Shown here in pieces: positions 1-10,480 of a stretch of 64,000 bases of DNA. Made by a program: the position numbers and the translations under genes. The notes under the pieces were generated by a model. The model had not been told where the DNA came from, searched no databases, and worked only from the letters and a program-made list of their open reading frames with translations. How positions within the stretch are numbered: position 1 is the stretch's first letter; each line of letters starts with the position of its first letter. This stretch comes from Pyropia yezoensis (lineage: Eukaryota > Rhodophyta > Bangiophyceae > Bangiales > Bangiaceae). The stretch is taken from contig CM020619.1 of the NCBI GenBank assembly GCA_009829735.1, positions 16,559,816-16,623,815 of the forward strand, in the 5' to 3' direction.

Positions 1-1567
1 CCACCGCCGCCTTGACCGCGCACACCCCGGCCACCTGGCGGATGTTGGAGCCCGACCCGCCGCCATCGCCGTCAATGGGGCGGCAAAAGAGCCCCTTACG
101 GGCGTCACACTCGGCCGTCGGGTGGTCGCACGGGTCCCCCTTGATGAGGCCCTCGACGCACACGCCGTCCAACACACGGCCGTTGGGACACAGTTCAAAC
201 TCCCCCGTGCACGCGTCGCCGTCAAAGCAGATGAAGAAGCAGCGCCTGCCGCCATCGCTGTCGCCGCCGTCGGTCGGGCCCGTGCGGCAGCTCATCAGCC
301 CGCTCCGGTCGCCCACCACGGCCGGGTCACAGCTCACGTCGAGGCGGTTGTCGCACGCCGCGCCCAGCGCCGCGGCCGCGGCCACCACGCACACCCCGTC
401 GGCGCAGGTGAGGCCCGCTTCCTGATCGCAGATGCCAAACGCGGGGCGGCCGCAGGCGCCGCCCTCGGGCACGCGCTCCCGCCAGCACACCAAGTTGGCG
501 ATGCCCCTCCAGGAGCGGCACACCACGTCGTCGCCGCCGGCGCAGCCGTCCCCCCCTCCCCGAATGGTGCACTGGTTGCCCACCGTGGACAGGAACGTGC
601 CCGGAGAGGCGATCGCGACACACTTGCCGTCGATGCACAGCTGCTCGTCGTCAAAGCCCGTCGGCTCGCTGCACACGCCAGGGCCAGACGCACCCGACAG
701 CGCGCACGGCGCGCCCGGCGCGGTGCGCGCGACGCACTGCAGGTCCGTGCTGTCGTCCACAGACCCGACGCGAGAGCACACGAGGCTGTCGTTGCCGCCC
801 CGCCCACACACGTCATCAAAGTCGCCGAGGTCGTTGCAGAGCGTGCCGACCGTCGGCGCCGCCAGCGCACGGCAGGTGCCCCCGGCGGCGGTCGCGTTGT
901 TGGTGCAAACTGGAAAGGCAAACCACTCCTCCTGTTCAAACGGCGGGGCGCCAAACGTCTGCCGCAGCGGGCACGCCTCCCCCGTGTCCGCGTCAATGCA
1001 CTCAGTGCCGGCGGTACAGATGGCCAGCGGGCCGCCACACCCAGTGCCGGCGGTGCCCTCCGACACGCACCGCGCGTCGCCGCCGAGGCTGTTCACAAAC
1101 CGGCACCGGTGGCCGTCGACGCACGGCGACGGCTCCTGGCCCGCCGGGCACCGGCCGCCACGCTCCACGCCCAGCACAAACGTGGAGCACGTGCCGCCGA
1201 CACACGACAGGGCGTCCACGTCAAACTCGGTTGTCGCGTCGCACAGCACGCCCGTCGAGTCGCACGCCTCGCCCTCGCCAACGTAGGCCCGGCACGTGGG
1301 AATGTCGGCGCCTTCCCCACGGCGGCACCACAGGGGTGGGAAGATCGCGTAGCCGCCACAGTCGTCGTCGCTGGTGCAGGGGGTGCCCCGCGGTTCGTAT
1401 GCCTGCCGCACCGCTATGCCGCCAGCGAGAGGGGCGTCGGCGGGTCGAGGCGTGGCGTCGGCGGCGGCCGCCACCGCGACCGCGCCCAGCAACGCGGCAC
1501 AGGCGACGCGGGCCGCTACGCCGGGGCCTCGCCAGGGGCGTCCGGCAGTGGGGGCGGCGGTCCCCAT
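1..1567 (-). CDS. Secreted cysteine-rich protein, partial (3' end beyond window)
   Basis: A frame open on the minus strand from ATG at 1567 to the window edge gives about 522 residues without a stop; the gene continues past position 1. The first 36 residues form a signal peptide: a basic start, a hydrophobic stretch (ACAALLGAVAVAAAA) and an A-x-A|D type cleavage site. The mature part is a run of short Cys-rich modules with spacing such as C-x-D-G-x-C and C-x(5-8)-C, rich in Gly, Asp and Thr, resembling the secreted or cell-wall multi-cysteine proteins of algae. No catalytic motif is visible. The upstream in-frame stop at 1766-1768 and the signal peptide fix the start. A pyrimidine-rich leader and a TATA-like box lie upstream. 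Role in the extracellular matrix is inference; the reading frame is seen directly. Confidence 0.8.
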   Translation of the reverse strand, partial: MGTAAPTAGRPWRGPGVAARVACAALLGAVAVAAAADATPRPADAPLAGGIAVRQAYEPRGTPCTSDDDCGGYAIFPPLWCRRGEGADIPTCRAYVGEGEACDSTGVLCDATTEFDVDALSCVGGTCSTFVLGVERGGRCPAGQEPSPCVDGHRCRFVNSLGGDARCVSEGTAGTGCGGPLAICTAGTECIDADTGEACPLRQTFGAPPFEQEEWFAFPVCTNNATAAGGTCRALAAPTVGTLCNDLGDFDDVCGRGGNDSLVCSRVGSVDDSTDLQCVARTAPGAPCALSGASGPGVCSEPTGFDDEQLCIDGKCVAIASPGTFLSTVGNQCTIRGGGDGCAGGDDVVCRSWRGIANLVCWRERVPEGGACGRPAFGICDQEAGLTCADGVCVVAAAAALGAACDNRLDVSCDPAVVGDRSGLMSCRTGPTDGGDSDGGRRCFFICFDGDACTGEFELCPNGRVLDGVCVEGLIKGDPCDHPTAECDARKGLFCRPIDGDGGGSGSNIRQVAGVCAVKAAV

Positions 1568-1765
1568 CGTGACCGCCCGTCGGGACGGGAAGAAAGCGGA
1601 AGCGGACGAAGTAGAGGCAGAACAGGCGAAAGCGGAGACAGAGGAGCAGCAGGAGAAACAAGAGGCAGAGGAGAAAGAGGGAGGGGTGGATGCGCCAGGC
1701 GCCAAGACCTTGGCAGCCGTGCCGAGGCCACCACCCCTCTTGCCGACCGGCCCCCCGACGGCTTG

Positions 1766-1773
1766 CTATATAC
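1766..1773 (-). promoter_or_regulatory. TATA-like box upstream of the Cys-rich protein gene
   Basis: TATATAGC on the minus strand, about 200 bp before the ATG at 1567. It is followed (1580-1690) by a long CT-rich, GA-poor leader on the coding strand, which looks like an initiator or 5'UTR tract. It is the only AT-rich hexamer in this GC-rich neighbourhood. Position and sequence suggest a core promoter; there is no other support. Confidence 0.35.
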
Positions 1774-2520
1774 CGCCACTCGCAGCGCGCGCCGGTCCGC
1801 GGCGACCCCCACGACCGCGGCGGCAATGCGCCGCCGACGTACGGGCAGCCGGCCGTGCAGTGGTCGCCCCCAACGGCCCCCCCCCCCCCCCCCCCCCCCG
1901 GTCCGTGGGCACCCACGCGGGCGGCGGCGCCACGGCACCGGCCGTCACCAACCTGGCGCACCCGCGCGCGCACAGCGGCGGCGGGCAGCCGCCCCGCGGC
2001 GCCGCCGCCGCCGGCTCCCCCGTGCGAGCGCCGACGGCCGCCCCGCCCGGCGCGCCGCCGGCCGGGCGCACCGCCGGCAGCACCGCAGGCGACAGACGAC
2101 CCCGCGCCGTGCCAGCGGCGGCGCGATGCGGCCGCCACCGCCGCCGTCGCCGCCCCCGCCGCCGCCGCCGGCCAGAGGCGGCTTCATGGGCGCGCACGCC
2201 GCGCAGCGGCCGCGGCGGTGCGCACCCGCGGGGGGGGGGGGGGGGGGGGGTGCCCGCCGGGCCGGCGACGACCCCCGCGCCATGCCAGCGGCTCCATGGG
2301 CGCCAGCCTCGCAGCGGCCGCGGCGGCGCGCACCCGTGGGGGCGTGCCGGCCACGCCGGCAAAAGGCCCCCGCGCAGTGCCAGCGGCGGCGCGGCGCGGC
2401 CGCGGCGGCCGCACCGCCGGGGGGGGGGGGCGCCCCATGGGGGGCCCGCCCACACGGCCGCGCCGGACGCGGCGCCGCCGCGCGCGGGTGCGAGCCACAG
2501 TGTGGCGAGCTGCCGCCGAC

Positions 2521-2554
<34 letters not shown>

Positions 2555-2950
2555 GGCGTGCCACCCGTGCCGTCCGGCGCATGTCATGCCGCCGCCATTA
2601 CGGTGCGGACACGAGGCGGCGGCGGCCGGGGGGGGGGGGTAGGCGGGCGCGGGCAGGCGGGAGGGGGGGTGAGCGGGCGCGGTTGGGCGGGGGGGGGGGT
2701 GGTGGCGGGCGCGGGTGGGCGAGCACCGGCGGACTTCGCCGGGGGCGGCGGCTGTGCGCCGCGCGGCTCGCCGGTGTGGGGGGGAGGGAGGCGAGGGGGG
2801 GGGGGTGCGTCCGACGGGCGCCGGTGGGGGCGGCGGGCGGGGTTGCCCACCGGCGGCCGCACCCAGCGGCGGCGCAATGGGCGGGAGGGGCGGGGAGAGG
2901 GTGCGACGAGGCGGGTGCGCGCCGTTCTCGCCATCAGTTGAGCGTTCCAC
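1774..2950. other. GC-rich low-complexity spacer, no gene recognised
   Basis: This stretch consists of GCC/GGC triplets, short degenerate repeats (GCCAGCGGCGGCGCG-like words) and long C or G runs, for example near 1879-1900, 2230-2250 and 2410-2420. Several frames on both strands stay open only because the sequence lacks A and T and therefore stop codons. I see no conserved motif or splice-bounded exon. Confidence 0.6.
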
Positions 2951-3064
2951 GTGTATGTGGGGTGAGCGCTGCAAGGAAGTAAGTATGGGTTGCTTCGAGT
3001 AAGGTTTGCACGACTGTGACGATCGGAGCCGGGATACTTGCTCAGCCGTACCTGAACCTCGAGC
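2951..3064 (+). repeat. Left terminal inverted repeat of MULE element A
   Basis: Starts GTGTATGTGG and contains AAGTAAGTATGGGTTGCTTC and CAGCCGTACCTG; the reverse complement of 9515-9624 shows the same words in the same order, with a 7-bp indel and scattered mismatches. Confidence 0.75.
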
Positions 3065-3231
3065 GTGTCGGCCGCCCACGTGTCCGCCGCACCCGTCCCT
3101 CCCCTGCGCCTGTGGGACAAGGGGGAACGAACCCCCTCGCCGACCGACGGTCATCCCCCCGTGTCCTGCGACCACCACACCCCCCCCTTCTGCGGCGGCA
3201 GCCAGCCCCCCTCCATTGGGCGCGGCACCCC

Positions 3232-3590
3232 CCTGCCCGCGACCGCCCTCCAGCGGCGTCCCCCCCTGTCCTGCGTAGGCGGCTACCCCCCCCCCCCCGT
3301 CGGACGCGGCACCCCGCGGCCGGCGACCACCCTGCAGCGGCGACCCCCCCTGTCCTGCGTAGGCGGCTACCCCCCCCCCCCCGTCGGACGCGGCACCCCC
3401 CGGCCGGCGACCACCCTGCAGCGGCGACCCCCCCTGTCCTGCGTAGGCGGCTACCCCCCCCCCCCGTCGGACGCGGCACCCCCCGGCCGGCGACCACCCT
3501 GCAGCGGCGTCCCCCCCTGTCCTGCGTAGGCGGCTACCCCCCCCCCCCCGTCGGACGCGGCACCCCCGGCCGGCGACCACCCTGCAGCGG
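3232..3590. repeat. Minisatellite with 83-84 bp units
   Basis: The landmark GGCGACCACCCTGCAGCGG starts at 3322, 3406, 3489 and 3572, so units are 83-84 bp; a more diverged unit precedes them at about 3238. Each unit contains a C11-C13 run and a GTCGGACGCGGCACCCC segment. The period is not a multiple of three and changes between units, so the open frames across it are not coding evidence. Confidence 0.9.
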
Positions 3591-4215
3591 CGGCAACCCC
3601 CAAGCGCCACCCCCCTGCCGGTGGTCACCCCCCCCTGTCCTGCGGCGGCGGCCACCCCCGCCCCCCTCCTGCGGCGGCAGCCACCCCCCCCCCTCGGACG
3701 CGCCCCCCCCCTGCCGGCGACCACCCTGCAGCGGCGGCAACCCCCAAGCGCCACCCCCCTGCCGGTGGTCACCCCCCCCTGTCCTGCGGCGGCGGCCACC
3801 CCCGCCCCCCTCCTGCGGCGGCAGCCACCCCCCCCCCCTCGGACGCGCCCCCCCCCTGCCGGCGACCACCCTGCAGCGGCGGCAACCCCCAAGCGCCACC
3901 CCCCTGCCGGTGGTCACCCCCCCCTGTCCTGCGGCGGCGGCCACCCCCGCCCCCCTCCTGCGGCGGCAGCCACCCCCCCCCCCTCGGACGCGCCCCCCCC
4001 CTGCCGGCGACCACCCTGCAGCGGCGGCAACCCCCAAGCGCCACCCCCCTGCCGGTGGTCACCCCCCCCTGTCCTGCGGCGGCGACCACCCCCGCCCCCC
4101 TCCTGCGGCGGCAGCCACCCCCCCCCCCTCGGACGCGCCCCCCCCCTGCCGGCGACCACCCTGCAGCGGCGGCAACCCCCAAGCGCCACCCCCCTGCCGG
4201 CGGTCACCCCCCCCT
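3572..4215. repeat. Minisatellite with 144-145 bp units derived from the 83-bp array
   Basis: The same landmark recurs at 3572, 3716, 3861, 4006 and 4151. The longer unit keeps the GGCGACCACCCTGCAGCGG core and adds a GGCAACCCCCAAGCGCCACC plus CTGCCGGTGGTCACC segment. Units differ from each other by only a few bases, so this array expanded more recently than its flanks. Confidence 0.9.
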
Positions 4216-5557
4216 GTCCTGCGGCGGCAGCCGCCCCCCCCCAGCACTCGGACACGGCACCCCCCTGCGGCGACCCCCTCCCTGCCGCGGCGTCCATCAC
4301 GCAGGGACGATACCCCCTCCGGCGGCCGGCCCTCGCGCGTGGCGATTTTTCCCGTGGGGTGGTCACCCCTCCCTCCGGCTACCTGCCATCCTGCGGCCAC
4401 GTCGCCCCTGGGGTGGCCTTCGCCCCCCTGTAGCGGCCACCCCACCACTGCGGCCCCCTCCGGCCCTGATTCCACGTCGCCCATGTGGGGGCCCCCGCCC
4501 CCCTGTGGCGGCTACCCCTCATCTGCGGCCGACTCCCCAGTGCAACGCTTCTCCGCCGGCACCTTCCCCGCTCCTGGCCCTCAGCAAGTTGGACTTGACA
4601 CCCGCGGCATGCCCCCCCCGCCCCCACCTGAGGTTGTCATCGCTCAAGTATGGCCACCTCCCCCCTGCAACGGTCCCATTTTTCATACCGAGGCCACCCC
4701 GCCCCTGCGGCGACCCCTCTTCCGCCGTGACCCCCCCTTTGTGGCCACACCTCTGCGGTGGCCAGGCCCCCCTGGCGGCGTCCCCCCCCCCGCGGCTGTC
4801 GTCCCTTTCCTTCGGCCGTCACCGGCGCCGCTGGGCAGTCGAGCCTTTCTCGCGGCGGCGACGCGCAGCCCCTGTTGGCCGCGGCCACCCTCCAACCCAC
4901 TTAGCGACGGCCACTCCCCTACGACGGCTGTCACCCCACTGCGTCGGCCACCCCGCACGTGCGGCGGCCACCCTCCGCCGGGGACCACTCCTTCCAAGCA
5001 ACGGGCGCCCTCTTTCCGGCGGCCGCCTTTCTGCGGCGCGGTGGGGAAGAGCGGCGCAAAGCTGCCTCGGTTGGTGAGGTGTTCCATTTGCGACCATGCT
5101 CTGGGTGTGCATGGCGGCAGCGGCGGCAAGAGGGGGGGGGGAAGGGGTGGAAGAGGGGGAGGGGGGGGGGCGGGAGGGGGGGGGGGCCAGGGGGAGGGGG
5201 GGGAGGGCAAGCGCGGGGGGGGAGGAGGATGGGGGGGGGGGAGGGGGGGGGGGAGGATGGGGGGGGGGGAGGGGGGGGGGGGAGGGTGTCACGGTCAATG
5301 GCTGGCAGCGAAGGTGGGGTCCTTGTGCTGCAGCGAGCGGGGTGTGCGTGTTCTGGTCTGACGCGGGTGCACTGGGGAGGCGCAGGAGCACTGGGGAGGC
5401 ATCACGGCCATCATCCCCCCCCCCCGTCGATGAGCGGGGTGGAGGGGGGGTTGGGGCCCTGGGGTGCAACCGAGAAGCCAAGGGAAAAGCACGCAGTAGT
5501 ATTGAACGGCCAACCTACTGGCCGCCACCGTCATTGTTTCCACGGGCGGTACTGCAG
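4216..5557. other. Degenerate TGCGGCGGC-type repeats, then G-rich quadruplex-prone tract
   Basis: 4216-5040 is a decayed continuation of the minisatellite, with the word TGCGGCGGC/CGGCCACCCC recurring every 20-60 bp. 5130-5290 is an almost pure G-rich strand with many runs of 7-12 G separated by single A or GA, which could form G-quadruplexes. No gene is supported here; it lies between the left inverted repeat and the 3' end of the transposase gene of element A. Confidence 0.6.
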
Positions 5558-8500
5558 TCATTGCCGGGGCGTTGACGCAGGCCCCTGACTCGCCGCCATC
5601 ATGAGGTTGACGAACCAGGCCGGCGGTGCCGCGTCTCCTTGCGTGGCTGCCGGCACAGCGGCAGCAGCCGCTGTCGGCACAGCGGCAACTGCCGCTGCCG
5701 GCATAATGCCAACTGGCGCCGCGCGTCCAGCCCCGCCGCTTTCCAGGACTGCACGGCTCCTCAGCGCCGCGTTCTCTGCCTCCAGCGTCTTGTTCCGCTG
5801 CTCCAGCAGTTGCTTCTCCAGCTCGGCAATGCGGAGTTCCGCCGCCGTGCCGCGCGGCCCCCGTACAGCGGCCCGGCGCCGCTTCTTCGGCTGCTGGCCC
5901 GCGGCAGCTGGCAAGGGTGGTCGAGTGGCGTTCCCGCCGTCTCCCAGCGGTGCTCTCACGCCGCCCTCTCCCGCCCATTCCCCCTCCCTCTCCCCCTCTT
6001 CGCCCCTTCCCGCGTCCCCCCCATCCTCTCCCCTACCTCCCTCCCCCCCACCCACCTCTTCCAGTCCAACGAGCTCCTCCTCACCAGCGAGCTCAGCCCC
6101 CCTTTCTCCAGTGCCCTCGTCTCCCCCTGATCCGCCGCCGTCTCGCCGTCGGTTTGCTCGGCGCCGCTTTTCCCGGCGTCGCTGGGAGTGCTCCGCACGC
6201 TCCATCGAGGTGTACGCGCCTGCGGCACGGCCGTTCTCCAGCTCCTCAGCATCCCGCTGGTCAACAAACTTGCTGCCAGTCATAGCCACCATCAGCGGCT
6301 GTCGACGCCCACAGAGCTTATAAACGCGCTCGTGCTGGGACTCCTCAGCGTTGGTTGTCGACGAGGCCACCTCTCGCTGCAGGTGGTCGGCCTTAGAGAA
6401 GGCGGGACAGAACGCAGGAAGCAGGCGCTGGTTCCCCAGCACCCCGGCAGAGTCGCGCGTCGGCTCCTGCTGGATAACCAACGCGCGCAGCCGCTCCGCC
6501 TCCTCCAAGTTGTAACACTCAATAAGCCTCCGCAGCGTCGCGCGCACGGTCAGCGGCGCCCGGTCGCACACGCGGTTAGCGTGGGCCTTGCAGCCAAAGA
6601 GGATGCTGCGGGCGTGCTCGTCGACGTCAAAGTCGTCAAAGCCGACGTCAATGAGCGCGTCGCAGAGCCCCCCCGCAAGCGACGCGGAAAAGTCCAGTGT
6701 GACGCCCACCAGCACGCCGCGCTTCATCCGCCGGGTGTTTTCGGTTGCCCGCCGGAGCACCTCGGCGGATGGGGCGCCGTCGAGCGCGGGGTCCACCACC
6801 GACAACTGCCGCAGCACCAGCACGTGCCAGGGCGCCCAGTCGGGGTTCACCCTCAATACCTCCTGAAAAAAAAGGCGGTAGCAGGTGCGCGCCACCAGCC
6901 GCGTCGCCCGCTGGATAAAGAAGCGCGCCAGAGTGACGCCCTTATTGTTGATCGTCGTGGAGATGGCGAGCACAAAAAAATCGCCGTCCTGCGACAGCCC
7001 GACCGACTCCACCGCCTTGTAGTACTCGTCCGTCTCGATCGCGAGCACCCCGTTCGCCACCTGGCGCACGTTACTCTCAAAAAAGGCCGGGAAAATGTAC
7101 GCGGTCGCGTCAGAGACAAAAGGGGCACGGAAGTACGCGTCCCCCGCCACGACCGCTCGAGCGACCATCCGTAGGGCCGCGTCGCGGCCTTGCCCCCACG
7201 GATTTCTCTCTGCCGCTGCCTGCCGGCGGGCATACCGCAGCGCCGTTTGCGGCACGGCCGCCACAACCCGACCGTACTCCTCGGCCAGCTTTGCGCGCAC
7301 GTCCTCCTCCTCCGCCGCGAGCGAGATGTGGTGGTGCTCCTTGACCTCCGCGGCTGTCACGAGAAGCCCACGGGTAGAGAACATGATGGGGGGGGGGGGT
7401 GCGTATGCACGCCGACTGAGAAGATGAGGAAGCTCCCCCGCAGGTCCCGGTCGCCGCTGTCCGTGAGCGGCACCCCGACGTATAGGGTGCTGCTGCACGC
7501 GATGTGGCGCGAGAGGGCTTGGGCCTTTCCAGCGTGCGACTTGCACACGGATCGCGATCCCGACGGGCGGATAGTCATGCATGGGTGGTTTGTGCCGACG
7601 CCTGCGGGGATATCCGTCACCTTTCTGCGGAAGATAAAAAAAACAGAACAGCAGCCAGGGAAGAGAAAAGTACGTCAAAAGCAACGATTGGTACAGGATA
7701 TCAGTACTCCGCGCACGACCACGGCGGAGGGGGGGGAGGCCGGCGCCCATCATTGGGGACCGCTCCTCTGTCTCCTCGGTCGAATGGACGCCCAAGGAAC
7801 GACGGGGGGGTCGTCCGTTGCATGGAGGTGGGTGCGTCTACAATGCCCATCGTGAAAGAGTTGGCGGGCAGATAGGGCCACCGTACTCCGCGGCCGGGCG
7901 TGTGCACTACTCCTCGCCATATGCCACTGGGAGAGATACGTCGGGAATACAGCACCGCCGGCGACAGTCGCGAGGAGGGGGGCGGGGTCCATGTCACGGC
8001 GACGTCCGCGGGGCGAGATGGTTGAGGGGCGGGACTGCCGCAAGGCACGCGACCTCGGGGGGTCGACCGCCGAGTAATCGTGTCGGCCATTGATCAGAGG
8101 CAAGCGGGGGAGCACCGCCATCGGTAGGGGCTTTTCGTGGCTCAAGCAGAATCAGTGCAATGGGGGTGGGCTGTGAAAAGGTGCGCCAAACCTCCCTCGC
8201 CGGGCGTTGTAAAAAAACACAGCCCATCTCGCTCACGAATCATTCTCAAAGCGAGCCGCATCCCCCACGCGCATAGAAGCGTACCTCTCATCGCTCATCC
8301 AGCTCTCAATGTTGCTCATGTTTTGGATGTTGGCAATGGAAGCGTTCTTGTGGTTCATCCGGTTGACGCTTGAGTAGCCGGCGCACCCCAGAAACTTTCT
8401 GCCCGACGACAGGATCGTCACGACCTTGCCCTTCGGTGGGGTCCCCAAGCGCGCGCAGAGGACGTTGGGGAACTGCTTGTGCTGAAACGGCGCCACGACA

Positions 8501-9075
8501 GAGGTGTACTTGTCCCATTCCTTTGCCAGCGCCTGCTGCTCCGTGTCGGCCGAGGCGGTCTCGGAGCTGGCTTCCGCGAAGACCTTCTCATATACGGCGT
8601 ACTGGTCGGCGTCCCCCGCTTCAAGCGCCGTGTGAGAGATGTCCAAAACAGCGCGAGGAACGTTGGTGCAGGCGTCCACGCCAGAGCACGGGTACTCGGT
8701 CCAGCTGTACGTGCAGAAGCCGAAGCTGAGCGAGAGCTGATCCGACAGCTTGCGGCTCTTCCCCCCCGGCGACTTGTACGCCACGAAGCTCTTAGGGCTC
8801 AGGCCCGTCTCAACCGATGCGACTGGCACCATGGTCAGGACCCCGCTCGTCGTTGAGCTCGACGTCTGCGGGTAGGATGGCACCACGAGGCACTCAACCA
8901 CCTTCTCCGCCGTCAGCGTTCGCTTGGCCCGTCTGGGACCGACTTCCAGCACGGGCAGGTGAAGAGAGGTTTCCTCTTCTGCACCCAAACGCGGCCCACC
9001 GGCGTCGGAGGCTCCGGAAGCCGGGAATGGGGGCGCATCTCCAGCTCCCACCCCTCCGGCCGCTGTAGTTGCCAT
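5558..9075 (-). CDS. MULE-type transposase of element A, two exons, one frame break
   Basis: Cut-and-paste DDE transposase of the Mutator-like superfamily. Exon 1 is 9075-8237 and ends in a GTGAGC donor; exon 2 starts at 7624 after a T-rich tract ending CAG; phases agree (TC|A). Exon 2 first encodes a small zinc-binding-type region ending VGVHTHPPPP, the HxH signature seen before MULE catalytic domains. Then comes the catalytic part: a first-D region (AIETDEYYKAV), TLDFSASLAGGL for the second D, and FGCKAHANR, the C-x2-H signature. The tail has an Asp/Glu/Gly-rich linker, a KKRRR basic patch and a Leu-rich coiled coil (AELRIAELEKQLLEQ). At the C12 run (7388-7399) the frame shifts; one extra C would rejoin the two parts. 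Start at 9075 is the first true ATG. About 968 residues if joined. Confidence is high for family, moderate for exon structure. Confidence 0.72.
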
Positions 9076-9514
9076 CTCCAACTCGATAGCAACTGACGTC
9101 GGCAGGAACGATGACCCAAAGGGGGGGGGGGTGGTGTCCACGACGGGGGGCGAGGTGGCGAGGACGGGGGGCGCCGGCGCGGCGACGGGAGACGGCGTGC
9201 CGACGATGGGCGGCGACGACGCGGCGACGGGGGGCGGAGTGCCCAGGACGGGGGCCGCGCTGCCGACGGGGGGCGGGGTGTCGACGACCGGGGGCAGGGT
9301 GGCCACGACGCGGGAAGGGGTGGCGACAGCGCGGGGCGCCGGCGCGGCGACCGGGCCGCGCTGCCGACGGCGGTCGACGCGGTGGCAACGACGGGGGGCG
9401 GGGTGGCGACGACGGGGGCGTGCGCCGGTCCGGGTGCGCGCCACTTTTTTGGCGCCCAGCGCGCCCTTTTTGGTGCCAATGGCGCCATTTCTGCCGCCCA
9501 GGGCGGGTGCTCGG

Positions 9515-9624
9515 TTAGAGGTACAGGTACGGCTGGACACATCGAGTAACCCTGTCCAATTAACAAAAGACGTGCCAACCTTACTCGAAGCAACCCATAC
9601 TTACTTACTTGCAGCCACATACAC
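9515..9624 (-). repeat. Right terminal inverted repeat of MULE element A
   Basis: The reverse complement begins GTGTATGTGGCTGCAAGTAA and matches the left repeat at 2951-3064. The transposase gene starts just inside it, so the promoter probably lies in this repeat, as is usual for MULEs. Confidence 0.72.
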
Positions 9625-9819
9625 CTCTACGGCTCCTCAAAGAAACAATATAGCCCCCAGCACGGCGCAAAGGGGGCTGAGAGCGAAGCTTTTTCAGAGG
9701 AGCGCCAAAATACATCCAGTATTCGAGGAGAAACATTGGCAGTACTGAGCCTGCGGGAACAGCCCGCTATAAATACATATAATTAGCGGCCACGTGTATT
9801 CCTACCGATTGTGTCCATG

Positions 9820-10480
9820 ACCTGCGCCGCCGGCCTCATCCGCCCTCGCCGCGACGACGCCCCGCCGCCACCGTCTGTGCCGCGCGCCTTTCTCGTCGCG
9901 GCCGGCGCCCTTGTCCGCCACTGTTGGCGCCGCCCGCCTCGCTCGCGGCCGCTTCCATGCGCCGCCACCGTCGGTGCCCCCCGCCACCACTGTCGCTGGC
10001 GCCTGTCCCTGCCGTCACCCCTGGTGGGGCCCGTCCCCCCCGTCACTGCCCTCTCCCTCGGCCGTCACCGTTGGTGTCGCCCGCGTCCCCCGTCGCAGGT
10101 CTCTCCCTCGGCCGTCACCGTGGGTGCAGCCGGCCTCCCCCGTCGCTCCCCCCGCCCTCGGCCATCATCGTCGGTGCCGCCGGCCTCTCCCGTCGCTGCC
10201 CCCCTCCGTCGGCCGTCACTGTTGGTGCCGCCCGCCTCCTCCGTCGTCTCCCCCTCCCTCGGTCGTCATCGTCGGTGCCGCGTGCCTCCTCCGTCGCTGC
10301 CCTCTCCCCCGGGCCGCCATCATTGCTGCCACCCGCCTCTTCTGTCGCCTCCCCCTCCCTCGGCCGCCATCATTGTTCCTGCGCGTCTCCTTTGTCGCGT
10401 CCGCCTCCCTCGGTCACCACCGCTCGTGCGGCGTTTCTCCCCCGTCGCCCTCGCCTCCCTCTGCTGTTACCGCCGGCGGC
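9820..10480. repeat. 50-51 bp minisatellite, about 12 degenerate units
   Basis: The word TCGGCCGTCAC (or close variants) begins at 10058, 10108, 10158, 10209, 10259, 10309, 10360 and 10410, giving a 50-51 bp period. More diverged units extend left to about 9850. A consensus unit contains CGTCGGTGCCGCC and CTCCTCCGTCGC. All three forward frames are open through it because the repeat lacks stop words, and the period is not a multiple of three. Confidence 0.9.

Larger units (their letters stand above)
2951..9624. mobile_element. MULE-like DNA transposon, element A (6.67 kb)
   Basis: The ends carry matching inverted sequences: about 114 bp at 2951-3064 reappears, reverse-complemented and with gaps, at 9515-9624. 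The strongest block is AAGTAAGTATGGGTTGCTTC; a second matching block is CAGCCGTACCTG. Between them lie a minisatellite region (about 3.13-5.3 kb) and a two-exon transposase gene on the minus strand (9075-5558) with Mutator-type motifs. The same arrangement and nearly the same length recur in element B further right. I could not find a convincing 8-11 bp target duplication at these ends, so the outermost bases may be slightly off or eroded. Confidence 0.72.

Noticed and set aside
122-2941. 939-codon forward ORF and other long frames at 0.1-3.9 kb
   Set aside because: It is the antisense of the Cys-rich protein gene plus GC-only low complexity; the sequence is Arg/Ala-rich without any motif.
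3232-4215. CRISPR-like array
   Set aside because: Units are contiguous tandem copies with no variable spacers; the host is a eukaryote.
3016-5361. 781-codon Pro-rich forward ORF
   Set aside because: It runs through minisatellites with 83, 84, 144 and 145 bp periods, so the repeated peptide changes frame; openness comes from absence of A/T.
7501-7795. N-terminal extension of the MULE A ORF up to 7795
   Set aside because: It reads through a T-rich tract that looks like the end of an intron; the spliced frame from exon 1 (phase TC|A at 8237/7624) gives the HxH motif instead.
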